A DNA stretch of 64,000 bases from Fusarium oxysporum f. sp. lycopersici 4287 (GCF_000149955.1 NC_030990.1:620001-684000); one strand, 5' to 3'. Positions 1 to 13,490 are shown, counted from the first letter of the stretch. Numbers and translations: made by a program. The notes: generated from the sequence alone by a model not told the origin.

Positions 1-919
1 AAATTGGGTCTGTCGCGTGCCAAGGCGACCCAGTTCCAGTTTGGGGGTTGCTTATTCACCAGCTCAACTTAGTGATGACATTATTCCAGTCAGTTAATCC
101 CGAACCCGCCAAGAAAAGCCGAGAATTCAGGTCAGCCCGCCCTGCCCAGACACCAAATGATGGATCGCCCAGGACGGCTTCTTCGGGATCTTTGCTTGGC
201 CAATCTTGGCCTCAGCAAGTCTGGCAAGCTAAACCCTCCGAACTATGAAAATTACAGGGATGAATTGAAGATGGTGCACTGTGACGCAATCAACGCGGGA
301 AATAAGCAGGGCCTAAACTAAAAAATTCGAGCCGCCTTCGATGAAGTCATGTCATTGTGGGGACACAAAGTTTATCAAGAATTGTGCTGCCTGGTTGTGG
401 ACTCTAACGGTAAAACCGATTGGAAGAGCGTAAACGCTTGAACCTATTAGTTGGTTGGTTGAATCCTTTTGCTTGTCACGTTTAGCACGACGTCATTGCT
501 GAACCTGACTCGGCCGAGTTCAAATAGTACTGCAGCAGTGGCTTTTTGCTGTTAGACGAGTCTCAATGATGCACCCAAGCTCAGCGATCAGCAAATTAGC
601 TGCGTGATGAAATAACCACATCACTAAGCTTGTCTCCTCTAGGCCATCTGAACACCCGTAATACATGCAAATCTCACCCTTGACTGCTGATCTCCTTCTT
701 TGTGTCGGCTACAACGGCACACATCCCAAACTCCACATGCTCTCTTCCCCACGTAGACTACACCACCATCTGGGGACCATCGGTGATGTCAAGAGTGGAT
801 TCTCTCAGGTTTTACTGTCAAACTGGTGATCCCCCAGCTTTTAAATATGCACCGTTATCCCCAGTTTGACAACAAGCTTAAACAACAGGCAGTGCCATAA
901 CTCGGGTAGCTAATTCAAT
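1..919. other. Intergenic region, no gene seen
   Basis: No convincing coding sequence in either strand; open frames are short and lack an ATG or family features. The right end is the promoter of the MFS gene at 920, with a TTTAAATA element near 840-847 about 75 bases before the start codon and pyrimidine/AAC-rich sequence between it and the ATG. Confidence 0.6.
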
Positions 920-2895
920 ATGCCGACTCACTTCTCAGACGATCCTCCGCAGGTTATCAACCCAGAGGACCTGCACGTCGCTAATTCGCGGCTTCAGCAG
1001 AACTTGGACGGTTCTACGGACCATAGCGGCGATGAGAGAACGCACAATGCTAATGGTGCTGGGCTAGAGAAGCTGGGTACCTATGATAAGTACGAAATCA
1101 CTGAGGATGATTGCTACGATGAGCTGGGCTATTCGTTCCCCAAGTGGAAGAAGTGGTACATTCTCACCGTCATCTTCTGGGTAAGTTGCTCAAGTCTTGG
1201 TGTTTTAACTGCTGGCTAATGATTCATAGGTCCAAGTATCCATGAACTTCAACACCTCCCTCTACTCAAACGCCATCCCAGGCATCTCCGAAGAATTCAA
1301 CGTCAGCGCCCAAGCCGCCCGCTGCGGCGCAATGATCTTCCTCGTCCTCTACGCCTTTGGCTGTGAGCTCTGGGCCCCTTGGTCAGAGGAATTCGGTCGA
1401 TGGCCCATCATGCAGGCCTCGCTCTTCCTCGTAAACATCTGGCAACTCCCCGTCGCGCTGGCTCCCAACTTCGCTACCATCATGGTTGGTCGTGCCCTCG
1501 GTGGTCTTTCTTCCGCTGGTGGTTCTGTCACGCTCGGTATGATTGCTGATATGTGGGAGTCCGATCACCAACAATACGCTGTTGCTTATGTTGTATTTTC
1601 TTCGGTTGGAGGTTCGGTTCTTGGACCTATTGTTGGAGGTTTCTGTGAGCAGTACCTCCATTGGCGCTGGTCTATCTGGATCCAGCTCATTCTTGGTGGT
1701 TTCGTCCAGATTGTGCACTTCCTTACTGTTCCCGAGACTCGAAGCACAATCCTTATGAACCGCATCGCCAAGAAGCGCAGAACGGAGACAAACGCCAACT
1801 TCTGGGGTCCCGATGAACTCGTCCCCTTCCGCGAACGTTTCTCCGCCAAGGAAATCCTCATCACATGGACCCGTCCCTTCAAGATGTTCCTCACAGAGCC
1901 CATCGTCCTTGTCCTCTCTCTTCTCTCCGGTTTCTCTGATGCTCTTATCTTCATGTTTATCCAGTCTTTTGCTCTGGTTTATAAACAGTGGGATTTTGAT
2001 GCTGTGCAGATTGGTCTGACTTTCCTTGCTATCGGTGTTGGTTATGTCATTGCCTGGTTGGCGTTCATTCCTGCTATCAAGAAAAACATCAAGGAGCGAC
2101 GGGAGAAGCCGAATGATGAGCGTGCGCAGTATGAATCTCGTCTGTGGTTTTTGCTTTACACTGCACCTTGCTTGCCTATTGGCCTGATCGGCTTTGCTTG
2201 GACGATTCAGGGACCTCCTATTCACTGGATTGGTTCTCTGATCTTTGCTGCCATCGTTGGTATCGCCAACTATGCTATCTACATGGCCACCATTGACTAC
2301 ATGATCTGTGCCTGTAAGTTGACATTACTTTCATGCGTGGGACCTCAACTGACAATATTTAGACGGCCCCTACTCTGCTTCAGCTACTGGAGGTAATGGC
2401 TGGGCTCGAGATTTCCTCGCTGGTGTTCTTACCGTCCCCGCTACACCATTCTTCAGCAACATCGGAGCTTCATCCGGCAAGAATCTCGAATACGCTTCGA
2501 CCATTCTGTTCTGTATCTCATTTGTTCTCGTCGTCGCTGTTTATGTCATCTACTGGAAGGGCCCAGCCCTTCGAGCTCGATCACCTTTCGCTCAGCGTCT
2601 CGCTGGTGAGCGCCAAGAGAACGCTGAGCAGGGACGGCGCGGAAGCGTTGCCTACGATGCTCGACGGAGGAGTAAGTCTATTGAACGTTAATGCGCAGAA
2701 TGGTACACTAACGACGCATCAGGCTCAACTGCAACTGGAACTTCTGACGTTGAGCGTCCTCCCGTTGCTGCGCGACCAAGCTACGGACGTCAGTACAGTA
2801 ACTCCAACCGTTTCTTCGGTGAGAGCCGTGTGACACCTCGTGGAACTCCTAGAGGTACTCCATCAGCAAGTCGCCGTAACAGCAAGCATTATTAA
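920..2895 (+). CDS. MFS transporter, DHA1 drug/polyamine-type
   Basis: Proton-driven plasma-membrane exporter of the major facilitator superfamily, 12-helix DHA1 class (fluconazole/cycloheximide/polyamine resistance-like). Four exons fit exactly in frame: 920-1180, 1230-2313, 2363-2671, 2723-2895, giving 608 residues. A hydrophilic acidic N-terminus ends with the EDDCYDELGYSFPKWKKW stretch typical of this clade just before helix 1. The motif GRALGGLSSAGGSVTLG with IADMW follows near residue 175 (helices 4-5 of DHA1 antiporters), and a Ser/Arg-rich cytoplasmic tail ends the protein. All introns start GTAAG and end AG. No cluster partners are adjacent, so the substrate cannot be inferred beyond the class. 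Confidence 0.9.
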
Positions 2896-5189
2896 GAGTG
2901 GAAGTATTTCGTCGTGGAGTTGTGAAGAGGACAAATGTTGAAATGATACCCTGTTTTAAACGAGTCTCATGAATTGTATACTATTTTCTATAGCATGCAT
3001 AGCCAATGATTTATGCTTGATCATGAAAGCCTTTTCTGGTTATGAGACGTATAGCTCGTTTGTCACGACGCAAGATGTGATGAGCTTCTCAATTCGTGCT
3101 GCGTTTGTCCGCCAGTCAGATCTACGTCATCCTGGGAGCCGATGAATTGGCGAGTCAGAAGTTTCTGAGCTTGGGCGTTGCTTGCTGGAGTTACGTCAAC
3201 ATGATGTTTTTTTCACGTGTGAACTCCCGAAGGATCAAAGTGGACCATTGAGCCAACAAACGGGCAGAACTTCCTGATAAGAGATAATTTGATTTACAAA
3301 AGCTCTGGTACTAAGATCTCATGTTACATTGAAACGCAACCAAGTAAAACTGGATGTGCATAACAATTGCCGATTACAAAAAGTCAAATCACACGACAGC
3401 TAAGTAACAAGCACTAGAATGTCGACATAGCAATAATGAGAGAATAATTACAGGGTTTGAAAAGATGAGGAATAGATTACTATGATACTTTACTGCACTT
3501 TGCTACACTTTTTGCTGTTTTCACATAAATTCTAATTGGCTCTCCGATTCGGGAGCTCCCGTGATTGCCCTCAGTCTGATAATACAGTTGAAAACTGAAT
3601 TGCAGTTGAGATCCGTGGCTGATAGCTTATATCAGCACAGAGAACTTGAAAACTGAACGATGGATGCAGTCAGCGTTTGAACAATGAGGCCATCTCGATG
3701 TATGATGCAGGCGTAAATATGAGGTTATCAATAACCAAATGCTCATCGTGAAAGCCTTTGGGTGGAATCTTGTACTGTGGGAAAAGATATCTTGTCCTCG
3801 TCACTCGTGTGAGCAGCCTAAAGTTTACACCTATGGCTGGCAATCATCTACGTAGCCGAACAGCCAAATAGCAAGCAGTGTCTCAGAACCTGGTGACAAT
3901 CATGATCGCCGCCGCTCCGTGTAAAAGACAGGTTCAAGTATTTACAAAAGGCCCTTAATGAATTGAAATTTTCTAATTTCGGAAAGCCAACGCGAGGACG
4001 CTTTACATCCATGAAGCTTGTACGCATGGCCTTGTCAACTTGTTATCAAGATCAATAATGCTCATGGTGAACTGCAATTTTGACGACAGAGATACAATTG
4101 TCGTCTTTCGTAGATTGCGAGGTAATATGTGCCAATACAATATAGCATTCAAGCTAATTACACAGAATATCTATACAAGCAAGCTGTCTCACAATCTGTC
4201 AGGCTCAAAGCCAAAGACTAAAGCTTCTTTGAATGGATGGTTCTTAAGGAGTGACGAGGATGTAATGAGCGACAGTCTCTCAAACAAGAGATGGGGGAGA
4301 ACGAAGGATGCCAAGATTGGGGATGATGAAAGTAAGGGTCCTCTTTGTGCGAGTATAATACCAGATGGGCTAGTCCTTGTTAATTTACTTTAATCTTAAA
4401 GAGATCGATAGTCTGTCACTAGAGTTAGCGTTTTACTATTGCCCGTTAGCTTGGACACGCATAAAGATAAGCTTAATTCAGGTCAGGCTGCTGTATCAAT
4501 CCAGAGAAAGAGCCAATAAATAAAGAAATTGAAAAATATAGAAAGTTATAAGATTGAGAAGTTAAGAAAGAAACCCATGGCCAGAAATAGAGGTTTAACA
4601 GAGTGAACTGCTTGTCCACCCGTCATGTAATAAGCAAGCCCAGCTGAAAGGGAAATGCCGCTATTTTCAGCCTATCTTCAGGACTAGCTGCTTTAGCACA
4701 GCCACATGCAGCCACCATATGGCGATTGGCAAAATCTGAACGGTAGAACCCCTTTTCAATTGCAACTTCAAAACATCCATCGCAGCTTTCGGTCTGCTAC
4801 AGGCAAAGCAGTTGTTGGAAGTCGGGCTGTCGGCTCGAATACGGAAATCGTCATTCCTGACGTTGGCTGCGGATAGCAAGCTCTGGTAAATAAAGGCTTT
4901 GGCCACCTGGGTTCGAAACCCTAATGACCTCTGTTGCTTGTTGCAAATATCACTCGGAATGTCATTGTAATCGGAAACATCCTGGAATGCAGAGTTTTAC
5001 CGCTGATTTACTTCTTTGTATGTTTGGAAATGGCAAGTCTGACTCTGGTTCTGTATTCTCGGACAAAATAAACCAAAGAATAGTCTTCACCTGGCTTTTC
5101 AATTTGAGTGCGATGTGTATTGCCATACTAAGATACCGGTACTTGATCCACCACCCTCATCTTTTCTTTCACTTCTCTCAATTTCTCTC
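2896..5189. other. Long intergenic region, no gene supported
   Basis: About 2.3 kb without a supported gene. It is AT-leaning, with scattered stops. A 117-codon frame at 4040-4393 starts from ATG but has no recognisable domain, no clean upstream promoter and composition like its surroundings, so it is not called. A short stretch near 4908-4920 resembles a T-arm but has no tRNA around it. Confidence 0.5.
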
Positions 5190-5624
5190 TTATCCAATAA
5201 TGATATCAAGCTCAAGGTTCTCTCCCTCCTTAACACGATACTTTGCAGAAATATTTCTACGATCAATGTTTAAAACCGTCTGCTCAGTCTTCTGACTCTC
5301 GCGTCTCTTGGTCTTATCAGTAGTCTCGCCGTAGTACTCAGGCAAGGACTGGACACCAGTGATGTTATCAGCCAGACCGGTGATGATATCAACCCAAGGC
5401 TTGTACAAGTGCACGCCGAGGGCAACGGAGAAAGCTTCCTTGCCTTGCTCATTCTTGAAGCGCAGCAGGCCTGCGGTGCCGCTGTCGCCCATGTAGAGGG
5501 ACAGCACGCCGTTTTGCTCTGTCCACTCGCAGCCGTCGGTGTAGTGCCAGCAGGCCTTCTCGACAACGTGGAAGTAGGCGTTTTGGTTGGTCTGGTAGAC
5601 ACGGACTTTGACGGTGTAGGGCAT
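5190..5624 (-). CDS. Fungal fruit-body lectin (FB_lectin family)
   Basis: Single-exon gene for a 144-residue protein, the usual length for the family that includes the Agaricus bisporus, Xerocomus and Arthrobotrys lectins. The match covers the full length: the N-terminal YTVKVRVYQTN strand, the WHYTDG and GDSGTAGLLRF segments in the middle, FSVALGVHLYKPWVDI, and the LDIIIG C-terminus. Members form actinoporin-like beta-sandwiches, assemble as tetramers, lack a signal peptide and bind Gal-beta-1,3-GalNAc and GlcNAc at separate sites; several act as defence proteins against nematodes or insects. No signal peptide is visible, so cytosolic storage is expected. A TATAAG element on this strand lies near 5776-5781. 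No functional partner is adjacent. Confidence 0.92.
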   Translation of the reverse strand: MPYTVKVRVYQTNQNAYFHVVEKACWHYTDGCEWTEQNGVLSLYMGDSGTAGLLRFKNEQGKEAFSVALGVHLYKPWVDIITGLADNITGVQSLPEYYGETTDKTKRRESQKTEQTVLNIDRRNISAKYRVKEGENLELDIIIG

Positions 5625-6831
5625 TCTGGGGGCGTTAGTCAGGCGATTGAGGAGAGAAGAGGGGACAGACTTGGATGGTTTTCTTGGGGGGAACTATAGT
5701 AAAGTTTTGGTGCTCGAGTGTTGAGTTGTTTCGTTGATGGCGAAGACAGATAGTACTGATGGCAGTAGTCAGGACTCTTATACTCCTTCTTGACTCATCT
5801 TCACTCTTGGCTCTTGTCGAGAAACATTTTGTCTTCTAATCGGTACTGCGATCTCATTCTTCCTCACGTCAACCTGAGACGTTGGCGTCTTGCGGTGAAG
5901 GCATATGCATGAATACCTGACGGATGTGCCGTGTCTCAGTCTTGGACCTTGCATCACTGGTCAGTAAATGCGTTCAGTTGCAGTCTGTGTACGACATCCT
6001 GCGCTGTACAAACTTGCTCACCTGTGCCTGTATAGGATGGTTGACTTGCGGCGTAGGGTTTGATGATACTTCCGCAGATTTGACTTTTGAGGCCCGAAAC
6101 ACTGACATGGATTTTCAACAAGAGCTGAAACATTGTAGTTAATTGACAGAATCTGAGCCCTATCAAGGCACTCTACACAGGCATCTTGGATCGTTCTACA
6201 TTTACGCGCGCGCCGTTTGATCGCATTCAAGCCTGGAACCTTGATTTCGCCGGTATAGTATCCTTCAATAGTGAGCCACAAGACGGCAGAGCAATCAGAC
6301 ATCAACTGACGGCTCATCATAAGCACGCTCATCGCGCTGTCTCACAATGAAGCTTTCAGCTGTGAAAGTTCGTATGATCGACGTTTTATTTTCCTAACGG
6401 TGTGAGACAGCTTTTTTAACCCCCTCTTTACCCCTCCGCTAGATGCTCACATATATGCATGTCGTCTAAAGCAGACTGATGCTGGAATGCGGCCCGTTCC
6501 TACCCGGGGCTTGAGTTCTATAACTTTCTATTGTGACGAGGGGGCATGTGCCTGTTTCTAGCTATTGGCCTTGGTTGAAAGCTTGATCTTGGTCGGTCAA
6601 TGCGGTTTGAGTCAATTGATATCATGACTGCATATTCTGTCTCAGATATTATTGATGGGTGAGCCCGGTGCTGGTCTGGATATCCTGATATAGGATGAAT
6701 TGTCCCTGAGATATCCCAGAAACGTGCCTCACAAATTTCTCTCAAGTAATGCGATAGATTTAATGGCGAAGTAATGAATGCTTAAATGGATCTTTTTTGA
6801 AAGAGACGCTAAATGTCTATGATTAAAAAAA
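5625..6831. other. Intergenic region, no gene supported
   Basis: The left part is the lectin promoter and the right part is the 3' flank of the ABC transporter. A 104-codon ATG frame on the minus strand (6018-6332) has no recognisable domain and is left uncalled. Nothing else seen. Confidence 0.5.
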
Positions 6832-9800
6832 CTAATACAAAATATACTCCTCAATAATCTTCAAGAAAATCATCTCCAAAGTCCCCATACTAACAGTATA
6901 ATGCGCCACGCCCATACTCCTCTTATGCTGCTCCAAAGTCTCAATCACCTCGACAACCTGACCTTTTCTATTCTGCGACGCAGCAAAAGCTTTATCAGCA
7001 GTGCTATTCGCCGGAATACTGAAGCGAAACTGTCCACCTAGGCTCAGCCCTCTAAAGTTGGCGCCTGGGAATGTTTGGCAAATCCATGCTTCCACCTTTT
7101 GCATTTCCAGCTGGTCAGAGGATGGCGCTGATTCTAGTACCAAGTGTACTTCGTAGGAGTTGCTGTGCCTGTTGCGAAGCTCTTGAATTGTGCCAGCGGC
7201 GAGGATGCGTTTGGAGAGGATGGCGACCCGGGTTGCTAACATATCTGCTTCTTCCATCGAATGTGTCTAACGATCATCAGCAAGATACTATATCGAGAAG
7301 CGATAGGTACTTACCGTCAACAGAACTGAGCGACTTGAGGAGATGGATGAGAGCATAGCCCACATGTCGCGCTTGGCTATAGGATCCATCGCTGAACTTG
7401 GTTCGTCCAGGATGAGAATCGGTGGGTTGCCTGTACTAGTCAGTCTTGCTCTGTGGTATTTGGCGATGTAACATACCTAGCAGCGCGATAGCCAAGCTCA
7501 GCTTCCTCTTGTTTCCGCCAGATAACTGAGATGTCAGCTTATCGGCGTGAGGTCTCAGTCCAACCTTTGACATGACCAAGTTGACGTTCCTCTGTACATC
7601 TGCGATACCCTTCACGCGAGCGTAGAAAGCAAGCTGTTGGCGCACGGTGATTTGATCCAATGCGTCAAACTGTGGGCAATCTATAACGTCATCAGTAGGT
7701 GAAAGGGTCCAGTAAATGTCGATGCTTACAGCCGATGCTCTGTCGCCCAGCTCGGGTATCCTTCTGCATATCCACGCCTTTGATGTAGATGTTGCCGTAG
7801 TCTGGGCGAACCTCGCCTCGCATCATGTTGATGGTAGTCGTCTTACCAGCGCCGTTGGGTCCTAGAAGTGCTACTCAAGCGTCAGTCGGGGGAATAGAAA
7901 AGGCAGGGAACAAGACTCACCAAGTAGCTCTCCCTTTGCCATCGTGAGAGAGACACCATCAACAGCAACATTACCACCAAAAGACTTATGAATCTGATCA
8001 ACGTCGACCAAGTTCCCGCTCATGCCGCGAGACTTTGTCACCGGCGCCATCTCAATGTGAGCATCTTTCCCGTCGATCCTCTTCCGATCATACAGCGGCA
8101 CGATATGCTCTGCCCACAAACTTCGAAGAGCCCATGTTCTTCCGTCAAGTAACAGTAGAATAGCATATAGATACGCCACCTGAATACAGAGGAGAAGAAT
8201 TGGGCCGCCGTAGGCGTGGATGTTGCCTGGATAACTTATCACTGCATCACCGCGACATCCCGCGGCCCAGACGTTGAGGCCGACGACCATGGCGCGGAAG
8301 AGGTTGGCGACTGGGAAGATGAGGCCAAGGATGAAAACCGCTGTGTCCATGGAGGAAGACCTATTGCCTGGGCTTTGGTTGACAGAGGCAATCTAATAAG
8401 TCAGTATGCGTTTGGTTGGGATAGGTGAAGTGACATACCATAAGTCCTGCGACGGAGATACCAAACATCAAAAGCGAAATGCATAAGGATATACCGAAGG
8501 AAGAGAGTTCTGAACGAGCAAAAAGAGAAATGATGTAACACCAGAGCATCATCGCAAAGCCATATAGAAGCATGACAGGGAAGAGATGCCATGCTCCGTA
8601 CCATTTGAGAATGATCAATGAGATAAATAAGGTAGAGAGACAGGATATAATAAGGACAAAGACTATGTCGACGATGATGTGAGATGTCCATAGTGCAAGA
8701 GGTTGAATCGAGTTGGAGTATTGTAGGGTTCGAATCTTTCGAAGTCGTTCGTACGCGGGGTATAGAGCGAAGAAGGCTGGGTAGAGGACATGCAAGACGG
8801 TGAGTAGCTAGTAAACATTAGTACTTTTCATCGAATGAGGTCAAGAGTGACTTACGATAGCGAGAAACATGCCAGGGCCAGGGTCAGACTGCTCATATGG
8901 TCAGTTGAGGCCAGGAAGACAAAATACATGGTTGCGTACTGGTATCGAAGAGCTGAAGTATGCAAAAGAAAGTGAAATTGGAGTTTCAGTCTTCAGCTGA
9001 CTCCACATATTCAACATCAACATCGATCCATCAGGCCCATGCTCAGCGTTGTACGCAAGGGTATCTTTATCCTTCCCATTCATGTACAACGCTCCGGGTA
9101 CAAGCTGTCTCGGCTTATCACGAACTTGTTTCAAGAAAGCATCATAGTCATCTTGAAACTTGAACTGATCTTGGTAGGTCTTCATGTCATATTCCTTCCC
9201 AACAGGAAACTTTGACAACGAGCGAAAGAGAGTCTTGTTGAGAGAGTTTGGACCAACGAGCATGGAGATATTACCGGAACCTGCGAGGTCATAGTAGCTA
9301 TCTGGACGAAGAGCAATGGGCCATGGTTCGTCTAGGATGGATGAGTCGGTTGATACACAGGGTGTCGGTTGGAAGGGAGTGGGATCGTTGGCCATGGCGC
9401 TGAAGACCGGTGTGAAGATTAGTGGGATTGCGAGAGCGAGGATGTACCACCAGAATCCTCTCTTATGAACCAGAAGGCGCTTGAGGAGGAGAGCTGAGAG
9501 TTGTTGGAAGAATGATGGCGTGGGTTCCCTGAACTAAGTTGACTGTCTGGTGCTTCGTTATCTTCAAGAAAAAGGACTCCGGTCAGAAGTTCCAACCTCA
9601 TCGTCATCACCTTCATCTGCGACCTTGAGGAAGACATCTTCCATAGTGGGTCCACTCAATGACGTATCAGAGTATCCCGCTGCTTGTAGAGACGTCAAAA
9701 GCTGTGCAGCAGATGTCGAATCGGGAGTATTGAAAACAGTCTGCCCTTGATGTACAGTCGTAGCATATGGTGTTTCTGGTGGATTCTGAACTCCGGGTAA

Positions 9801-11966
9801 ATGGACTCGGTAACCTCCTCCATGGAGATTCTTTAATGCTGCTGTTGAACCCTGACACTTGACGTGGCCGTGTGATACGATGACGACTTTATCGGCTAAA
9901 ACTTCGCATTCGTCAAGGAAATGGGTCGTGAGGATGAGGCTTCGTTTTTGACGTTCGGCGAGGATGATGTTCCACATTGCTCTTCGAGAGACAGGGTCCT
10001 ATACCTTTTAGTGAGTGCAGTATGGGTTGATGGGTTTACTTACCATGCCGGTGGTTACTTCGTCCATGAGACAGATTGAACTGCCCCCTGCTAACATGCA
10101 TAGCATTTGGACCTTTCTCATCTGACCTCCGCTCAGTGTACCGACAGGACTGTGCTTCTTTAGGGATAGATCGCAGGATTCGACGAGAGTCTCTAGGGAC
10201 TGAGGGTCTGTTGCTCCGCCTTTCATCATGGCCCATAGTCTGCCGTGTTCGAGGACTGAGAGCTCGGGCCAGTGGATGTTGCGTTGAGGGCAGATACCTA
10301 GTCAGTTAGTAGAGGGCCCAGGTGACGGAGTTATACTTACCGAGGTTCGAACGAGGGGCATTGACATTTATCGAGCCACTTGTGAGCTTTTGTGTACCAG
10401 CGATCAAACCCAGTGTTGTTGTCTTGCCAGATCCATTGATGCCGAGGAGACATAAGACTTGCTTCCTCTGCATGGAAAAGCTGAGTGAGTTAACAGCTAT
10501 CGTTGGACGAGCTCTTCGGCAGCAGCGTCTCCAGAGGGAAGGGTTGTAAGTTTTCGTGAGGTCGACAATCTCAAGGGCTGTTGAAGACTCGGTCGTTCCA
10601 TTGGTGCTTGTGAACTTTCTGCCCTTGTTGCTAACCCCATGAGAGCACTTCTCAATAAGTATAGCTAGCAAGGGATAGAAGACTATGGTGAGAAGTAACA
10701 GCCCCCAAAGCATGGATACTGTGACTTCATAGATTCGAGGCTCATGGGGAGCTGGTTTCGAGATATTTGTTGCGAGACCTTGCGCTTCGTTTCGGCAGAG
10801 TTGGTTCAGGAAGAAGATGTAGCTCGAGCTCGGGAAGATGGCAGATAGGATTAAAACGATAAGCGCGGGAACGTTTTCGGGTTTCGAGTCGAGGATTTCG
10901 CAGAGGGTGGCGAGAAGCATTAGGACGATGACCATGGAGATGGCGGTATATCGGATGTTGATGGTGGCTGCGAAGACACTCATGCTTGTGAGGGATAGGC
11001 CGGAGAGGATCTGCCAGAGAATAATTATGCCAGCGTTCGAGGTCGGGACGAGAAGGGATGCGTACACTGATATCATTAGCAGATAAGACAACGCATTTGC
11101 ATGTTGGACTTACAGGCGCCGAAGATGATCCAACTCGGCAAGTAGATGATATCAAAAGCAATAAGATAACTCAACACCCTCGCCGACGCAGCACCGCCTG
11201 TCATCACATCAATCAACTGCGCCATCCCCGACTCCCTCTCAGTCGATATCATGCCAATAATATGAAACACCGACGAAATCATACTCAGAAAACACACGAT
11301 TCCGAAACCACCGACGATGGTCGCCGCAAAGTTACGACGCTTCAACTCGGCAGCTTCATCTTGTGTTATCCGTGTAAACATGTAGTTATTCGGGGTCGTG
11401 GTAGTGTTTGTGATGGCATTCTCGACGGCGAGTTGTAGCGGTGCGTAGTGGTTCTTCGAAGGCGTAGTGATGTCGAATTTGGTTGATGCCCTTGCTGAAC
11501 TAACCCTGATGGTGTAACTCCATGTCTTATTCCCTGCCTTGGTCAACGGCGAATCGTTGAAGATAATGGCAGCATAACAGTTTGTTACACCGCTCAGACT
11601 AGTCGGGCATCGCTTTCGTAAATCGGCTTCAGTGTCAGCAACTTCAACACTCCCCTTCAGACCACTTCTAATCTTGTCAATAACCCCAGCAACATCAGAT
11701 CCCGCGTTCGAGCCCTGTACAAAAACAAGTTTTTCCCCGGGTGGTAGAGTCTCAGCAAGGCTTGGGATGGGAGATGGCTCTCCAACGCCATACCTGCTTC
11801 CATCGCCTGTGAAGTTCTGGATTTGAAGGACTAGAACGAGAATCAGGACGGGGATGAGGAGAGCTCGGAGGAGTGTTGAGAGCCAGTGCTTGACCAGTGT
11901 AATCAGGAAGATTTTCCTTATCAGGGCGTGCAGTTGCCGGAACCATAGTCTTGTGGATGAGAACAT
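6832..11966 (-). CDS. ABCA-subfamily full-size ABC transporter
   Basis: Membrane ATPase arranged TMD1-NBD1-TMD2-NBD2, probably moving lipids or other hydrophobic compounds. Start ATG is at 11966-11964. Exon 1 (11966-11114) encodes a basic start, first helix and large extracellular loop; exon 2 from 11066 holds the remaining TMD1 helices and NBD1 Walker [11 protein letters not shown] (near residue 490). NBD1 continues with the CPQRN Q-loop, LSGGQMRK signature, [11 protein letters not shown]alker B and THFLDE switch histidine. TMD2 begins near 9533 and runs to about 8200. NBD2 has [42 protein letters not shown] and HSMEEAD. About 10 exons, roughly 1,500 residues. The boundary near 9534-9596 is the least certain (63-nt intron with a weak GTTGGA donor). 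Both ATP sites look competent; NBD1 has Val where Walker B usually has Pro. Confidence 0.88.
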
Positions 11967-13490
11967 GATTCGATGATGTGTGAAGGATGAAGATATTCAT
12001 GATATGATTATGTTAGGTACTATATACAGATTCACGATTGCCTGGGCTGCCTCTGGACGAATTAGAAGTCATTGTGTGCTGCGGAGCTAAGGGGGTGAAA
12101 GAAAACATGACAGCTGAATAGGTATGTGACCAACCAATCTTGTCCCAAGGGCGTCTCGTGAATTTTTTTCACAATGAGGCCAGATGCATTATCACAGTAA
12201 CTGCCTTCTTAAACGAGTTAGCAGAATTACATGCGTCCAGTTTCAGAGAGGTTTGTTTACATGTCGCCAGATAGTCTATAATAAGAAGGTTAAAGGAAAT
12301 TAAATTAAGTTGTGGAGACAAGGCTGATTCTGAGTTATTCAGTAGGCATATTTCACTCAAGCTCTGGCACCAAGAAATCAGTTCCTGCAGCCCTAAGGGA
12401 GTAGTCTAGATCGTGACGACGACTTCATCCCCCCCTGTATCGTGAAGGGAAAAATGATTCTCGTATTGAAAGATGTGAAACGGGGTGGGTACGTGCACTT
12501 TTGCTGCTCAGCCACCACCTTGACGTTGCCCTGATGGTTCCACTATCACAAGCTAAAACAAAGAGGAGCACTAAAACAAACTATTGAGGATTTGTTTTAG
12601 TTTCATCAGATCATTGTTCGGGTTATTGGTTGGAGGAAGTTCGGTGATTTACTGTATGGGCTTAGCTTGCGGTTTTCGGTAGGTGAACGTTGCATTCAGG
12701 TACACCAAGCGGAATTGCTGCCGTTGGGGGGTAGTAGGGCATGGTTTCCACGTTGCATTTCGTGACTTAGAGACTTGATTGGTCGCCCTTTTACGATGTA
12801 GGATTGACGGTAGGGAGGATTCTCGGCAGTGGGATTTTGGTCGTGCTTGGGAGATGCCGATAGGGGCCAGTGACATTGATGAAGGGGGAGGCTGTGAAGG
12901 AATTAGGAACTGACTAAATCCATCACGGCTAGCATGCAAAATAGCTATATATCATAGGTTATGTGACTTAGGCAATGAGTTATAATTAGCCAAATAGACC
13001 TAACTGGGGAAAAGAAACTCCGGAACGCCTCGTAAAGATCTGACCCTGATAGGGGATAATTACTTGCCGTAATGGTGTTTCCTGACTCTGCAGTTCATAG
13101 TCAGAAAGTTCACCAAGACTGTGTCGATGCTGCGGTGTTTGTAGTCGACGTTGGGCGGTTCTAATTGGCTGGCTGTCAATTAAAGCGAATCTAGCCCCCC
13201 AAACAGAATGCACCATAGTAGACTTTATAACTGTCAGACGTTATCTTTCCTTCCAGATTCATATTTTATAGGTAAGCTCTAGCCAATTGCATTGTACATA
13301 CAGTTGCGTCTTGGCGCATCAATCTCACCAATAACCTCGCCTTACAAATCAACGATTAGAAATCATAATGACACCATCTCCAACATCAACAACATCATCT
13401 CAAGATATAAAACCCCCAAAAAGCAACCCCAAAGCCATGACCTGAAACGATAAACGAACTCTAATCTTAAATATCCTAAAATAACCCACC
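11967..13490. other. Intergenic region with a small stem-loop
   Basis: Divergent promoter space between the ABC transporter and the Gal80-like gene; no gene seen in 1.5 kb. It contains a 10-base element CTAAAACAAA at 12553-12562 and again at 12571-12580, and its exact inverse TTTGTTTTAG at 12591-12600. The second and third copies form a perfect 10-bp stem with a 10-base loop. Confidence 0.5.
12571..12600. repeat. Perfect 10-bp inverted repeat
   Basis: CTAAAACAAA, a 10-base spacer and TTTGTTTTAG form a perfect hairpin. A third direct copy starts at 12553. It could be a terminator-like or protein-binding palindrome, but nothing nearby identifies a role. Confidence 0.5.

Noticed and set aside
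1383..2225. 280-codon open frame antisense to the MFS gene
   Set aside because: It is the shadow of a well-conserved transporter on the plus strand; its translation is low-complexity and unlike any family.
4040..4393. 117-codon ATG frame in the 2.9-5.2 kb gap
   Set aside because: No domain, no splice or promoter support, and base composition like the flanks.
4905..4925. GGGTTCGAAACCC that looks like a tRNA T-arm
   Set aside because: No acceptor, D or anticodon stems can be formed around it on either strand, and stem bases outside the central three pairs do not match.
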